Below are positions 43,401 to 53,993 of a stretch of DNA of 64,000 nucleotides, piece after piece. The position numbers and the translations under genes are program-made. Origin of the DNA: Nothophaeocryptopus gaeumannii (taxonomy: Eukaryota > Ascomycota > Dothideomycetes > Mycosphaerellales > Mycosphaerellaceae). Below the pieces are notes generated by a model that was given only the letters and a program-made list of their open reading frames with translations, searched no databases and had not been told where the DNA came from. The stretch covers positions 1,612,001-1,676,000 of the forward strand of contig JASISA010000009.1 in the NCBI GenBank assembly GCA_031771865.1. Direction: 5' to 3'. Every line of letters begins with the position of its first letter. Within the stretch, counting starts at the first letter, position 1.

Positions 43401-45064
43401 AGTTTGAGGGTTACAACAAGCTCGCAGTCGAAAGGCCGAAGGTGACAACCGCAACAAACCTGCGAACTGTGGCAGTCATTCCTTGTACTGCCGGTGTTCC
43501 TGTTGTGGAGTTTGGGAACAAGTTGCATTCAGCTCTGAACCAGATTGGGACCCCCAACGGCGTCTCTGTGCTGAATCAGGCATCTATTCTCAATCACCTC
43601 GGCCGTCATGCTTTCAGCAGAATGGGCAAGCTAAAGCTGTCCCAATACCTAGCGGATCTGGAAGAGAAGTATGGAATCGTCATCTACGTCGCAGACACGA
43701 GCGTCAAGTCACCTTGGACGCAAACGTGCATTAGCCAAGCAGATTGCATCTATCTGGTGGGCCTTGCCGAGGGCTCTCCGTCGATCGGCGAGTACGAGCG
43801 CTTCCTTCTGACGACCAAGACCACTGCCAGAAAAGAATTGATCTTGCTGCACAGCGAGCGATACTGCCCCTCTGGAACGACCCGAGCTTGGCTTAGGAAC
43901 CGGCCTTGGGTCAACGGAGGTCATCATCATGTGCAGATGTCTTTTCGCGCGTCGCCAGAGCCTGTACATCCTCACCGTATCCCGAAGCGATTCGGCAACG
44001 CCATCAAGCAGCGTGTGCAAGTCATTCAAGCCGAAATTCACAAGTACACATCTCGAAAGGTACGGCAGACGCCGCTTTTCTCCGCGGAAACACCCTTCAA
44101 AGGAGACTTCCATCGTCTGGCGAGAAGACTATGCGGTAAGTCTGTCGGTCTCGTTCTTGGCGGAGGCGGCGCTCGAGGTCTTGCGCATGTTGGCATCATT
44201 CGGGCATTGGAGGAGGCTGGTCTGCCTATTGACATCATTGGAGGCACTTCCATTGGCGCCTTTATCGGCGCAGTCTATGCGCAGGACGCAGACGTCGTAC
44301 CGATGTACGGACGGGTAAAGAAGTTTGCTGGTCGAATGGGAAGCATGTGGCGGTTTGCATTGGACGTTACCTACCCTTCTGCTTCGTATACCACGGGACA
44401 TGAGTTCAATCGTGGCATCTTCAAGACGTTCGGAGACAGTCAGATCGAAGACTTCTGGCTTGACTATTACTGCAACTCAACCAACATCTCACGCTCCCGA
44501 CCGGAGATCCACACGAGCGGCTATGTTTGGCGTTACATTCGAGCTTCAATGTCGCTTGCTGGCCTGCTTCCGCCAATGTGCGATGAGGGCAATATGCTTC
44601 TAGACGGAGGATATACGGACAACCTCACAGTCTCCCACATGAAAGCTCTCGGCGCCGATCAGATCTTCGCTGTTGATGTCGGTGCTCTCGATGATGATAC
44701 GCCACAGGCATACGGCGATAGTTTATCCGGGTTCTGGGCTTCAATCAACCGCTGGAATCCATTCTCGTCGTATCCAAACCCACCAACTTTGTCGGAGATT
44801 CAGGCGCGACTGGCGTATGTCAGCTCTGTTGACAATCTGGAGCGAGCGAAAATGATCCCGGGGTGCCGGTACATGCGGCCTCCAATCGAGACCTATGGCA
44901 CGTTGGACTTTGGCAAGTTCGATGAGATATACCAGGTAGGGTATCAATTCGGCAAGAAGTACTTGGCCGACCTACGGGAGGAGGGTTTGCTTCCTGGCAT
45001 TGAGGAAACTGAAGAGAGGAGGAATTTGAGGAGGACCATGGCTCCTAGACGAGCTAGCATATGA
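40439..45064 (+). CDS. NTE1: Lysophospholipase NTE1
   Basis: A single exon encodes 1541 residues. NTE1 deacylates phosphatidylcholine and lysophosphatidylcholine at the ER membrane. In order: an Ala-Ser repeat (ASASASASA, about 18-30), hydrophobic segments at about 65-130 that anchor the protein, three cyclic-nucleotide-binding-like domains (about 165-430 with a long insert, 700-840 and 850-970), a linker with EFGNKLHSAL and SQADCIYLVGL, and the patatin-like lipase domain. There GGGGARGLAHVG (about 1239) forms the oxyanion loop, GGTSIG (about 1268) holds the catalytic Ser, and DGGYTDN (about 1389) the catalytic Asp. All are intact. The ATG at 40439 is chosen because the frame upstream only offers GTG. 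It shares a promoter region with PAF1. Confidence 0.96.
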   Translation: MEGNAATTIASSLTSLTAASASASASASAKHLHDAVSELRPNVAFNIPADAPTSARSALSMLGGLLLGIFTVVPSILYWTITFVTLTLPTWLFTFLSTSLTFTMNMTTLLLLLLVMGSGAVWFVRYRFLNMYSRLPPEPQRKEPAIEIFPDSQETDSKPGLANYFDEFLSAIKVFGYLERPVFHELTRTMQTRKLIAGETLLLEEEKGFCLVVDGLVQIFVKSNRGSAPDSPGESVIADEDHVDERTEAHSSYQLLTEVKNGAPMSSLFSILALFTENVKLRFDEDDEKLTMSNSGANLKQQLRMSPQDDEFTPESGTDSGVQWTAPGSSRPVSRQRSSSNNLLHGAYSSREPPPFALDGSTDQSQQRQHSRRPSFIRTNSTRTKKAKKASAHPDIVARATVDTTIAIIPASAFHRITRIYPKATAHIVQVILTRLQRVTMATANSYLGLTSEVLRTERYMDRYTSYDLPDFLRGDALSRLKDKFTKDIERTEPEELMKGIALHNPRLAQRRRTSSTLQRDAAMRARTNVHNGSLHAGDVGGERGGVSAGDLLTNIHAARSPGRRSQHGSFSQPYSAPRHANGETLTPMKSKGDLFTEDLSPRATMHRQESMDEDVIFRESILECMAKAIGLTSSKNSLRQPESVAASPRLVSYDSKRQSAIFNNNAFGFMDPYDASADDGDSVASASAFSVGGSANIMEDLKNEVEIVYFPKDAVLVEEGERNPGIYYVIDGFLDVSASVEEQEAHSNVLGTMATPGGPGISDLLAAGERRASGTTRSSSVGVSEHHRRKKSGRAPKSLFLIKPGGLAGYLGTISSYRSLINVKARTDVYVGFLPRRAIEAIVERHPVVLLTMAKRMTSLLPRLMLHIDFALEWVQVNAGQAIFHQKEESDAIYIVLNGRLRAIQESDDGKMKVIGEYGQGDSVGELEVLTESTRPGTLHAIRDTELAKFPKTLFNSLAQEHPGITIKVSKIIASRMRALIENPMDEFEGYNKLAVERPKVTTATNLRTVAVIPCTAGVPVVEFGNKLHSALNQIGTPNGVSVLNQASILNHLGRHAFSRMGKLKLSQYLADLEEKYGIVIYVADTSVKSPWTQTCISQADCIYLVGLAEGSPSIGEYERFLLTTKTTARKELILLHSERYCPSGTTRAWLRNRPWVNGGHHHVQMSFRASPEPVHPHRIPKRFGNAIKQRVQVIQAEIHKYTSRKVRQTPLFSAETPFKGDFHRLARRLCGKSVGLVLGGGGARGLAHVGIIRALEEAGLPIDIIGGTSIGAFIGAVYAQDADVVPMYGRVKKFAGRMGSMWRFALDVTYPSASYTTGHEFNRGIFKTFGDSQIEDFWLDYYCNSTNISRSRPEIHTSGYVWRYIRASMSLAGLLPPMCDEGNMLLDGGYTDNLTVSHMKALGADQIFAVDVGALDDDTPQAYGDSLSGFWASINRWNPFSSYPNPPTLSEIQARLAYVSSVDNLERAKMIPGCRYMRPPIETYGTLDFGKFDEIYQVGYQFGKKYLADLREEGLLPGIEETEERRNLRRTMAPRRASI

Positions 45065-45375
45065 TGGTATTGAAATGACAGGAGAGACATGCAGAGCTGT
45101 TGGCGAAGCTGAGGCTGCATAGCTGGCGTTGTGATACCCATAGCATGCATATTCAATGCATTTCCAACTGCCACTGCACTGTGCCATCAATTACTGACTC
45201 AATATCTCAACAAGTGCTTGACCCAGGACCAGCTCGGTCGCATTTAGAGTTTTCGGGTTTTGCAACCTCCTTCCGAACGTGAAAGCAAACGTCAACGCAG
45301 CACATCTGACCTGCAAGATGGAACATCATCGACAACAGTCCGACCAAACCGAGGCCATTGTAGGCAGTCGAGCGC
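45065..45375. other. Spacer between NTE1 and the zinc cluster factor
   Basis: 311 bp, same strand; no gene. Likely the 3' UTR of NTE1 and the promoter of the transcription factor. Confidence 0.4.
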
Positions 45376-47908
45376 ATGGAAGGCCCACCGCTCCCGCCTC
45401 CGCCGACCGACTCCACGCCGCCGCCGAGTGACTTGCCGCCGCCTCCGAAGCGACAACGCGTTTCTCAGGTGAGGCCACAACCCGAGCTTCCGAGCAAATA
45501 TCCTTCTGAACAGATCGACTCCATCCGACTTCGACACAACCTAACCATTCCTGCTTCCGCTGATTCATGTAACAGGCCTGCGGGCCATGTCGCGATCGAA
45601 AGACGCGTTGTGATGGTCGCCAGCCGATATGTCGCGCCTGCGAAACGAGGGGTGTGGCGAGCACCTGTAACTACGATTGTGAGTGATGGTGTACATCAAA
45701 AGGCTTGAGGCAACGAAGTTGGACATTCGGCTGATAGCAATGCCAATGCCAATAGATGTGCGACGGCAGCGCGCGCGGCACTCACTTACCGGCCCAAGCC
45801 CAAGTTCTCAGCAAAGTACGGGAGGAGCCCCAGTTTCCACGGCCTTCCGAGCCCGAGCCGACTCGGATCGAAGAAGTGATGCTGCACATGCCTTGTCCGA
45901 CCTGGGAAGACCGAGACGAGAGACTGATGGAGCACTGACGCCAACCGGCAACGGCGATGCATTCACACAACGGAACCTCTCTGCAAGTAATGCCAGTCGA
46001 GCTCAGAGCACTCCGTCCCTCGACTGGCCTGGCGCACGAGCAGACGGACTCGCAACCTTGGCTGCTGGGAATGATGCGTCCATGTACGGACCATCCTCTA
46101 CCGTAGCGTTTCTGCGACATGTGATGCCCGTCAATGCCCCAGCCACACCCACAGACCAAAGCCAAAAGGATAGTCGAAGCGACTCCGATGTGAAGAGGGG
46201 CGCTTCCGCTGCTCCCATGCCAGATCGCATGTTGGCAAGGACGGATGGGTTGGCCGTGCTGCCTAGGAGGCGCCAGGCTGATAACTTCCTCCTGTGCTAC
46301 TGGGAGTTCATTCATCCTCTATTTCCCGTCCTGCATCGCCCTTCTTTCTCCCGAAAGTATGAGATGCTCTGGACTGATACCGACCCTCGACCCGAGCACG
46401 ATTCAGAGGCCGAAGAGGCGGCTTTCACTGCAACCTTGAATCTGGTCATGGCCATTGGATGCAAGTTCAGCACTCTGGTCGAGACGGCGAGCAAATCTGA
46501 GGTCGCCGAAGACTTCTTGCAACGATCAAGGCAATCATATGGATTCGACCTGCTCGACTCTACTTCGATATCTGTGGTGCAGATGCTGGTCCTCATGGGC
46601 GTGTACCTACAATCAACGCAACATGCCAGTCGATGCTGGAACTCTGTCGGTCTAGCTATCCGTATGGCACAGAGTCTGGGTCTTCACGTCGATCAGATTC
46701 GAAGCATGTCTCAAGTCGAGCAGCAGATGCGGCGGCGTATCTGGCACACCTGCGTGAACCTGGACCGACTCTTGTCTATGACTTTTGGAAGGCCTTCAAT
46801 GATCGAGAGCACCATTGACGTCCCTATACCGTCTCTGATTGACGACGAGTATCTCAGCGACCGCGGTGAAGGAGTCCAGCCTGCCGGCACGCCATCTCGG
46901 CTCGGGCTCTTCGTATCCTCTTGCAAGATGTTCGAGTTGCTCGAGGAGATTCTCGAGCACTTCTATCGGGAGAGTCCACAGAAGCAGTCAAATGTCACGG
47001 TGGAGACTAGTGACATGGTCACGCCTGTCTTGGACTTGAATCGCCGCCTCGATGAATTCGCGGATACCGTGCCAGATTACCTTCGTGTATTCGGTGACGG
47101 GACCATTACGGGACGTAACGAGGATCACGTTCAACTACAGCAGCAAGTCTTGTACTGTCGGTGAGTACTGTCATTGGTTTCCAGGTTTATGACTCGTTAT
47201 TCGCTGACAAAAGTACAGCTTCCTTTATGTCAGACTCCTCTGCCTCAGGCCTCTTCTACTGACTGCGACCAAACGCGATCCAGCCAAGGTCAAGTATTCG
47301 CTCGATGACGAAGTTATTCAGAGCTGCTGTAATCGCTGTGTCAACACAGCTTGCCGCCTGATTGATACGGTCTACGAGAATCTTGGCACGCTCTATCGCT
47401 CGTCTGGGTGGCATGCGGTCTATTTTACATTCTCCGGCGCCATTGTCCTTCTTGCCTCATGGCGCATCGATGGCCCTCATGCTCACTCACGCCCAGAGGT
47501 CGACGATAGGGAGACATCTTGGATACGCTGTCTGTCCATCCTCGATCACTACGAGAATCAGATCCATTCAGCAGGACAAGCGATCAAGATCCTGAAGTCG
47601 ATGAAGGCTCAGATCTGGGATGTCTCTAGGGGTCCAGTCACCGCAGGCAACACACCTGCCATAGCCGCGCAAATGGTATGTACTCCGCGCCTCATGCAGA
47701 CCAAGACCTCCAACTGACGTATCCACAGGACCCAAGCCTAGTGCCACCAGCAGAGGCTCTCAATGGAACCGTGCCGGCGGCTGAGATGTACCCACAAATC
47801 AATCTGGACGATCCGAATCTGTTTAGCGCGGATAATATCTCAGAAGCTTGGTATGGACAGCAGCTCATCAATCTGGACTGGCTTGACATTCCTCATATGT
47901 ACGCTTGA
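45376..47908 (+). CDS. Zn2Cys6 transcription factor
   Basis: Five exons (introns 45469-45575, 45679-45737, 47161-47218, 47676-47728) encode 751 residues. A Pro-rich start (MEGPPLPPPP) leads to the zinc binuclear cluster at 33-62: C33, C36, C43, C50, C53, C62 (ACGPCRDRKTRC, then PICRACETRG), the fungal DNA-binding fold. A disordered linker follows; then the fungal-specific regulatory domain starts near residue 240 (NFLLCYWEFIHPLFPVLHRP, AMAIGCKF-like, QSTQHASRCWNSVGLAIRMA, QMRRRIWHTCVNLDRLLSM). The second half continues past the third intron and ends INLDWLDIPHMYA, an acidic, aromatic end that could activate. The dioxygenase and hydroxylase genes that follow on the other strand make it a candidate local regulator, by position only. 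Confidence 0.88.
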
Positions 47909-47988
47909 GATCAGATTCCGCTGAAAAGAGGCAGATTACAGTCTTTTCCACCAAGCCACGCCCTCTTCATTGAAACGCGACGACTCCT

Positions 47989-49110
47989 CTACAGCCGCGA
48001 CTTCCCTGACTCCGCCTGAGCCAACTTCAGATCATACCTACATTCTAAATTGGCCTCCTTATCACCCGCTCTCGGCACAAACTTGATAACTAACGCATCC
48101 TTGACCGCGAATACAGAGTCGTCATCGAGATACTTGCTATCCGAGTCAAAGATCTGGGTCGTGATTGGCTCATAACCATCCTTCTGGACGATGAAGTGGA
48201 TATGTGCCGGTCGGTATGGGTGACGATCCATGAGCTGAAGCATCTTGCCTGCTGGACCGTCGAAGGGAACGGGGTAAGGGGTTGGTCGGATGGTGTAGAA
48301 GGCATACTCGCCGTTCTCGTCGGTGATGAATTTGCCGCGGAGGTTGTGCTCGCATTGGTCGTCGTCTTGTTGTTCGTAGAGACCTGCGAAAATTCCGATC
48401 AGTCAGTATGGGGGAGAGGAAGAAAGTGATGATGTGGTCTTCGTACCATTTGTGCTGGCTTGCCATACATCGATCGTGGCTCCTTGAATTGGTTTGCCGG
48501 TCTTGCCATCCGTAAGCTGTCCGTACATGTACACATCTTGTGCTTTGTCGGCCTTGGTGAGGTGAATAGTGGCGCCTTTCGGTCGGATTGGATGATCATG
48601 GCGGAAAAAAGGTCCCAGGATTGCGCTTTGTGTGACTGCGTTGCCGGACTCTGTTGCTTTCTTGAATGTGATCCAGTCTACCAGGCTGGGAGAAGTCAGT
48701 AAAGAAGGAGGGGGGCTGGTGATGGTGGTGGGGAGAATAGACGTACGACTCAAGTCCTATCACATCGCAAACCAGCTGTCCTTCATTTCTCTTCTCGGTA
48801 CTCGTTTGGCCCGCCCAGTTCAGCATCTGCACGCCGGCCATCCATTCGTCCACGGTCAAGTCGACCTCTCTGTGGCGAGCGTCAGATCGCTGCCCAAACA
48901 CCAGCATTCTTGTGTAACAAACCTGGCAAAGTCATGAACATGTCTAATCATAGAAGACATGACCTCCCTCATCCTCGGAGACGTCTTTGGACCCATAGAA
49001 TTCACGATGCCCTCCGTCCATTCTTTTCCCAGCTCGACGTTCTCTGGAGACTGCACGGCGTAGTTGCCGGCCATGTTGCCATTTGTGGGTTGTTGTTGTG
49101 CTTGAGCCAT
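47989..49110 (-). CDS. Intradiol dioxygenase, hydroxyquinol 1,2-dioxygenase type
   Basis: Four exons (introns 48870-48922, 48686-48746, 48384-48446) encode 314 residues. These Fe(III) enzymes open hydroxyquinol (or catechol) between the two hydroxyls, giving maleylacetate or muconate, in the cytosol. Family signs: an N-terminal helical domain (MRHVHDFAR-like, EVDLTVDEWMAGVQML), GPFFRHDHPI, the ligand loop ASTNGLYEQQD with the first Fe-binding Tyr, TIRPTPYPVPFDGPAG, and YRPAHIHFIV with the second Tyr and the two His. Then YLDDDSVFAVKDALV follows. The PTPYPVP-DGP block favours the hydroxyquinol branch over catechol. It converges with the zinc cluster gene; 619 bp separate it from the FAD hydroxylase on the same strand. 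Confidence 0.9.
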
Positions 49111-49729
49111 CTTCAGTCAGTGTCTTTGTCTTCTGGTCTTTCTCGGACAAGCTTGTAGAAAGGTGATGTTGAAACAGACGGAAACGAAACGAAAGAAGCT
49201 ACGTCTCGTGCTAGCTTATATGCTTATAGCTGAAGCTCGGTCATCAGGAAGAAGCTCGCTACCATTTGCTCTCTCCTCTCCACAAGGGGACTTTGATCCA
49301 GCTTACGAGAGCCTAACGATCCCCGCTGCGGAGTGTTGCCGTCTTTCTCAAACCACTGCTTGGCTAAGAACAAACCAGTCGTTTGTCTGCGTTCGAAACT
49401 CGCTTTGGCAGCTGTTGGTGCGAAGACTGGGATCGGGTACTGCGCGGCTCGGCTGCGGGCATCGGCACGAGCACCTGTCTAGAGAGCTTCCATCTGGCTG
49501 GAAATTGGAGGGAACATGCCGATTGTTGATCGCAATGTACGGCCGAATCTGATATTGCGTTTCGTACCATGCGAAGTCTTGCAGTTTGTGAAGAGTTTAT
49601 GAAAAGCGTCGTACGATCTCATTATGCCTGTTGTGGCCTACTATTCGTACAACATCCCATATCCGGGCATAGCCTAATCCTTTGAGGGCATTGCTAAACA
49701 TATATCTTTGCTATTTCTTCCAATCACCA
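49111..49729. promoter_or_regulatory. Promoter region of the dioxygenase gene
   Basis: 619 bp between the hydroxylase 3' end and the dioxygenase start. No gene accepted. Regulatory sites of the putative aromatic locus may lie here; none can be named. Confidence 0.4.
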
Positions 49730-51247
49730 TCATAGTTTCTGTACGCCAGCTATCCTCGCCCTCAAGAGATCCTTGGCCTGCGTACACATATTGTTCACAT
49801 CAACATCCGCAATCATGCTATTCCTTTGCTTGATCTCTCCCTCGACCTTGGCAAAGTCATCGTTGACACCCTCAGCTATCCACTCGTAGCAGTTCCCGAT
49901 GCGCTGACTACTCTGGACGAGCCAATTGCCCCTCGCTCGTCTTACTTCATCAAAGATTGCAAAAGCATCTTCGACATGATGCCGATCCTTGACCCATTTA
50001 CTCTCGAGGAGCTCCGCCAACACCGCGCTGTCTTCAATGCACAACCCAGCTCCAGCGCCGTGATGGGGGGAGGTAGCATGAGCTGCGTCACCGATCAAAC
50101 ACAGAGTGGCTTTGGCGTATGCCGGAACGGGATTGTCGCCAAGATGGAAGATCGCCCAGATGTCTAGGTTCGGTTTGCAGAGCTTCAGGAGGCTCGTCAC
50201 GTCATGACCGTATCCTTCAAAATCTCGTAGAGCATCCTCTCGGGTGGCGGGGCGAGTGAGGTGGTCGTGGTTGGGCCAGTCCTCCTTTGAAGTCTTGAAT
50301 GCAACGATATTGAGAATCTTGCCATGGTTGACAGGAAATGTGAGCATGTGACCTCCGGGGCCCATCTAGCAATTGTCGTTTGGTTAGCAAATCATGAACC
50401 CGATTAAAGACGGTTGCAAGCCTGTTTTGACTCGGCGATCCATCTAGGTTGAAGAGCAGAAGGAAACTTACATGCATGCAGGAGTTTTTTGCCTTCTTCT
50501 CGCCGACGGCCTTGATTGCATCCTCCATGTCGGCGAGAGCCCGATATGCATACTTGTGGGTGTATGTCGGATATGCACATGGATGGTCTTTGCCAAACAT
50601 GATCTGTCTGAGCTTCGATTTGATGCCATCACAGCCAATGACCGCATCTGCTGCCGCACTTGAGCCATCCATGAACTTGAGAACCCAGCTGCCATCCCGA
50701 CCCTGCCGGAGCTCCTCCAACCGTTTACCAAAGTGAGCCCTGTCATTCGGAAAGAGCTTCACCAGCTCGTTGAGGTAGTGAGCTCTGTGAACGCCGGCTT
50801 GGCCAATGCTGTTTTCGATGGTGAAGGCAAAAGTATCTGCCTTGTCATGATAGCCGTCGTGGTAGTCGAACCACACATTCTTTTTGGATGGCCATAGATT
50901 GGCGGTTCGGACCTTTTCGAATGCTTCGTAAATGCCAGGATGGCATTGCTTCATCGCACTCACGGCATTTGGCGAGAACGAGACCCCAGCACCTGTTTCG
51001 GCGAACTGATCTGCTTGTTCGTAGATGGACACTGGGATTCCGCGAGCGTGGAGGGCAATCGCCAACGTAAGACCGGAGATTCCTGGTCCAACTGTTAGAA
51101 CTATACTGCGATCATTTGCTTCAGACTGCCAGCAGAATGTTCAATGTCTTGACCGTCAAGACGATGACATATCAAGCCAAGTCATGAACACAGGTCATAC
51201 GCACCACCTCCCACGATTGCAAGCTCAAAGTGCTTCTTGGGTGCCAT
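49730..51247 (-). CDS. FAD-dependent aromatic hydroxylase (salicylate hydroxylase-like)
   Basis: Three exons (introns 51083-51204, 50366-50471) encode 429 residues. The group A flavin monooxygenases use NAD(P)H and O2 to hydroxylate, often with decarboxylation, phenolic acids. Starting MAPKKHFELAIVGGGISGLT, the first GxGxxG nucleotide fold is split by intron 1. YEQADQFAETGAGVSFSPNA follows, then the DG motif in VIGCDGIKSKLRQ and the second FAD motif GDAAHATSPHHGAGAG (about residue 310). A Rossmann-type cofactor core and the length fit salicylate or related hydroxybenzoate hydroxylases; the exact substrate cannot be read. With the intradiol dioxygenase next door, a route from a hydroxybenzoate to hydroxyquinol and ring cleavage is likely. 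Confidence 0.88.
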
Positions 51248-52147
51248 AGCTGTAGCTGCGTGGCGAAACCATATAGGCGAGAGTGTGCGTTGAAGGAGAG
51301 ACAATTGACTGATTCTACGGGTCACCGAGCCACTTAGGGGTACTAGAACTTCATCTTTGCAGGCGATGCGATGTCTGCGGCCGCGATATAGATTCTTGTC
51401 AAGGTTTCGTCATTTGCCGCCGCCGACAATGAGGCCTGGCCGGAGCGCCGCAGAGTCTCCGCTCATTGGACTCCTCATTGGATGTGCCGATGGCCGCAAC
51501 CAAAAGCGATGGATATCCGAGATCAGTCACGTGAAGGCAGCTTCCTGAGACTTCTCATTGGCTCCCCAACGGCTTCGGAAACAACTCCTGGGGACAGCAA
51601 CCGAAGAAACCGAAGATCCGAAAGCAACAACTTCATCGTTGCATTGCAACAAGGCTGCTGAAATCTTGAGATCGGGAGCGTGGGAGCACAAGACGCCGGT
51701 TGTGATGGAGCACGGTGACAGGAGCTTATCAGTCTGTCGAAGATTCTCAGCTCGGACCGCTAACGGCCAGATTGTATGGTCCTGTTTGCTGTTCTCCCGG
51801 CGAGCAATAAAGCGTAGTGAAATGAGAGCAAGAAAGGAGTATCCGACGATGCCGAATCCCAGCTTCGCGTCTGGAACGACACCGAACAGCCGAAAGCAAC
51901 ACACGGCCATGCATATGCAGAGCAAGGCCGTTGTGAAAAAGGGCATCGGTGTAAGTAGAATCCGAGCATGGCGTAGTACTCACAGCACTGCAGAGCGTGT
52001 GGCCAATATCTGCTATGTTTCGCACGTTCTGGGCCCACATATGTCCAGTGTCTTCCTCGTTACCGCAGGGTCTCGCGAGAAGGGTCACGGCTGGTTGCTC
52101 CTCCAAATAGGCACACTATTCAGCAGCGATCCTTGCTCGCCGGAAAC
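51248..52147. other. Intergenic, no supported gene
   Basis: 900 bp between the hydroxylase start and the 3' end of the F-box gene. It should include the hydroxylase promoter. An ATG-started minus-strand frame (51946-51527, 139 codons) has two hydrophobic stretches but no known relative; it is not called. Confidence 0.35.
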
Positions 52148-53567
52148 TCATCTCAGCCAGTCTCTGTCGCGCGATTTCAAGGGAAGAAAGATCGACGGAC
52201 TGTGTTCGACTGGCTTTGAGCCTTCACCATGCTTCTTGGACATCCATCGATCTTTCTGGCAGTTAAACACAGTCAAGTCTTCCAGCTGGTCGGCAAAGGG
52301 ATCTCGGGTCAGGAGACGAACATTGCCCGCAATGTGAATGTCTTCGTAGAACACTGCCTCAGATAAGCAGAAGACTAAAGAGAGCCAAATACTCAGGTGA
52401 CCTACCTGTCAGTTCTTTCAATGAACTTGGCAACAAGCCGTGCAAAGTACTGCTTTCCTCGCCCGCCTCGCCACCAATGCTCCAATTCAACGGGTTGAAC
52501 CCCTGCATGCCGAACAGCGCAATGCTGGAGACTACCAACGTCTGAAGATTGTCCAGCATTCTCAAAGTACCGAGCGGAGGCAGATCTTGTCCTTGAAAGC
52601 TTCCTGGAATAAGCCTGTTGATTGCTCGGTAGTTGACGGTCATGAAAGGGTCGTATGGATGATCGAGACGAAGATGCTCCAGTTTCGACAGCGTTCGCAG
52701 AGCTGCTCCGAGGTATCTCCAGTCGCGCCTCCAGAAGTTGGCCTCGCGAGTATCCCATACAATGACTAGACTCTTCAGTCCATCGCACCTACGGAGAATG
52801 TTCGCGAGAGTTATTGCTGAACCGCCGCAAGAATGTATCTCCAGTTCCTCGATATGGCTCTCCCAGTCCTGGTGAGGACGTGAAAGATTTGCTTGAACTC
52901 CAGCGGAGAAGCAGTTGGTAGCCATCTTGCGAAGCGCTGAGATTCGCATGAAGAATTCCACTTCGTCCACTGTCGGCCATGGCGAAGCTCCAATGCACTT
53001 TAGCTCCACACTCTGTAATTCGCAGGCAGCAGGATGCTGCAGATATGTGCGAAGAGGTAGATGCGCCACCAACCCGAGATTACCTTCGATGCGCAGGTGG
53101 TGCACATTCTTGCAGAGCGTCAGCAGGAGGACAAGGTAGACGTCGTCCAGAAAAGGTGCGGCTTGTGACACACTGATTTCCAGTTGTTTCGCGATAAGAT
53201 CCGATATAGGGGAAGGCGTCTTCGCCGAGCGCAGTGCGTCCATGCAGCTTCTCAGCGAAAAGGGCACCGAAGCCGTAGGGATCTCTTCAGTGCCATCCGG
53301 GAATTCCAAGCACTGTCGTATCTCGGTTGCGTAGCTCGCAAGCACTGGACTCTCGACCATGGTCCGGCAGAGGAGCCGTAGTCGGCGCGAGCATATTGTT
53401 GGGCTGTTCGTCTCCAATGGTATCCCTACCGTTCTATACAGCGTGGGTATTGTGAAGCGGTGGCCTCGTCTGTTGGCGCGGCATATCCCAGCGTACGTCA
53501 GCTTGTCATCAGCGTCAATGTAGCTCAGTATTTGCTCGTTGAGCTCGTCAGGCAACTGAGTAAACAT
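52148..53567 (-). CDS. F-box protein, second
   Basis: Two exons (53567-52406, 52353-52148; 52-nt intron) encode 455 residues. The start MFTQLPDELNEQILSYIDAD is a clear F-box opening. Leu-rich stretches follow (VYLVLLLTLCKNVHHLRIEG, DGLKSLVIVWDTRE, LSKLEHLRLDHPYD, MLDNLQTLVVSSIAL), which may be weak repeats for substrate binding. The second exon adds VFYEDIHIAGNVRLLTRDPF and a basic end. A longer upstream frame to 53693 lacks an ATG. Such proteins target substrates to SCF ligases; nothing identifies the substrate. It sits between the aromatic locus and the dehydratase gene, probably unrelated to them. Confidence 0.78.
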
Positions 53568-53993
53568 GAGGGGTGGATGAAATATGTGTCTTTTGGTGTT
53601 GATGAAGATGCAAGTGGACCACGCGTGTCGTTGAGACAGGCACGCGTTTCGCGTCCGTGCGCCCAGAGAAACTTTGACCCGCGCATTCCTCAACCTCTCT
53701 TAACCTCAAAAGCAGTTTCTACTCCTACTCACATCTACATCAATGCCACCATTGCTATCTTCGCCATCTTCCCTGAAATTGGTGTCAGACTGAGCCCAAG
53801 TCTTTGCATCGGGATCCCCGTCTGCTTGTGAGTCAATGGAGCAAACAAGGGCATGGCATGCGGCTCACGCCGCTCACGGCGGATTCACCTCCCCCGTTCG
53901 GCAGAGCGATGGCCGGGTTTTCCGTGAGGAGATATCCTTGGTAATACATAATACGTGAATGGTGAAAGATGGGTTCATTTGCATACATACAAT
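53568..53993. promoter_or_regulatory. Divergent promoter of F-box and dehydratase genes
   Basis: 426 bp between outward-facing starts. No gene. Probably both promoters. Confidence 0.45.

Noticed and set aside
51527..51946. 139-codon minus-strand frame with two N-terminal hydrophobic segments
   Set aside because: ATG start and plausible small membrane protein at the N-terminus, but no recognised relative, an overlapping open frame on the other strand, and a C-terminal half that looks random.
51558..52337. 259-codon plus-strand frame
   Set aside because: Starts with TTG, no family resemblance, and its end is antisense to the accepted second exon of the F-box gene.
53521..53560. tRNA-like TAGCTCAGT sequence
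   Set aside because: Lies in the start region of the F-box gene; no matching B box or acceptor stem could be found.
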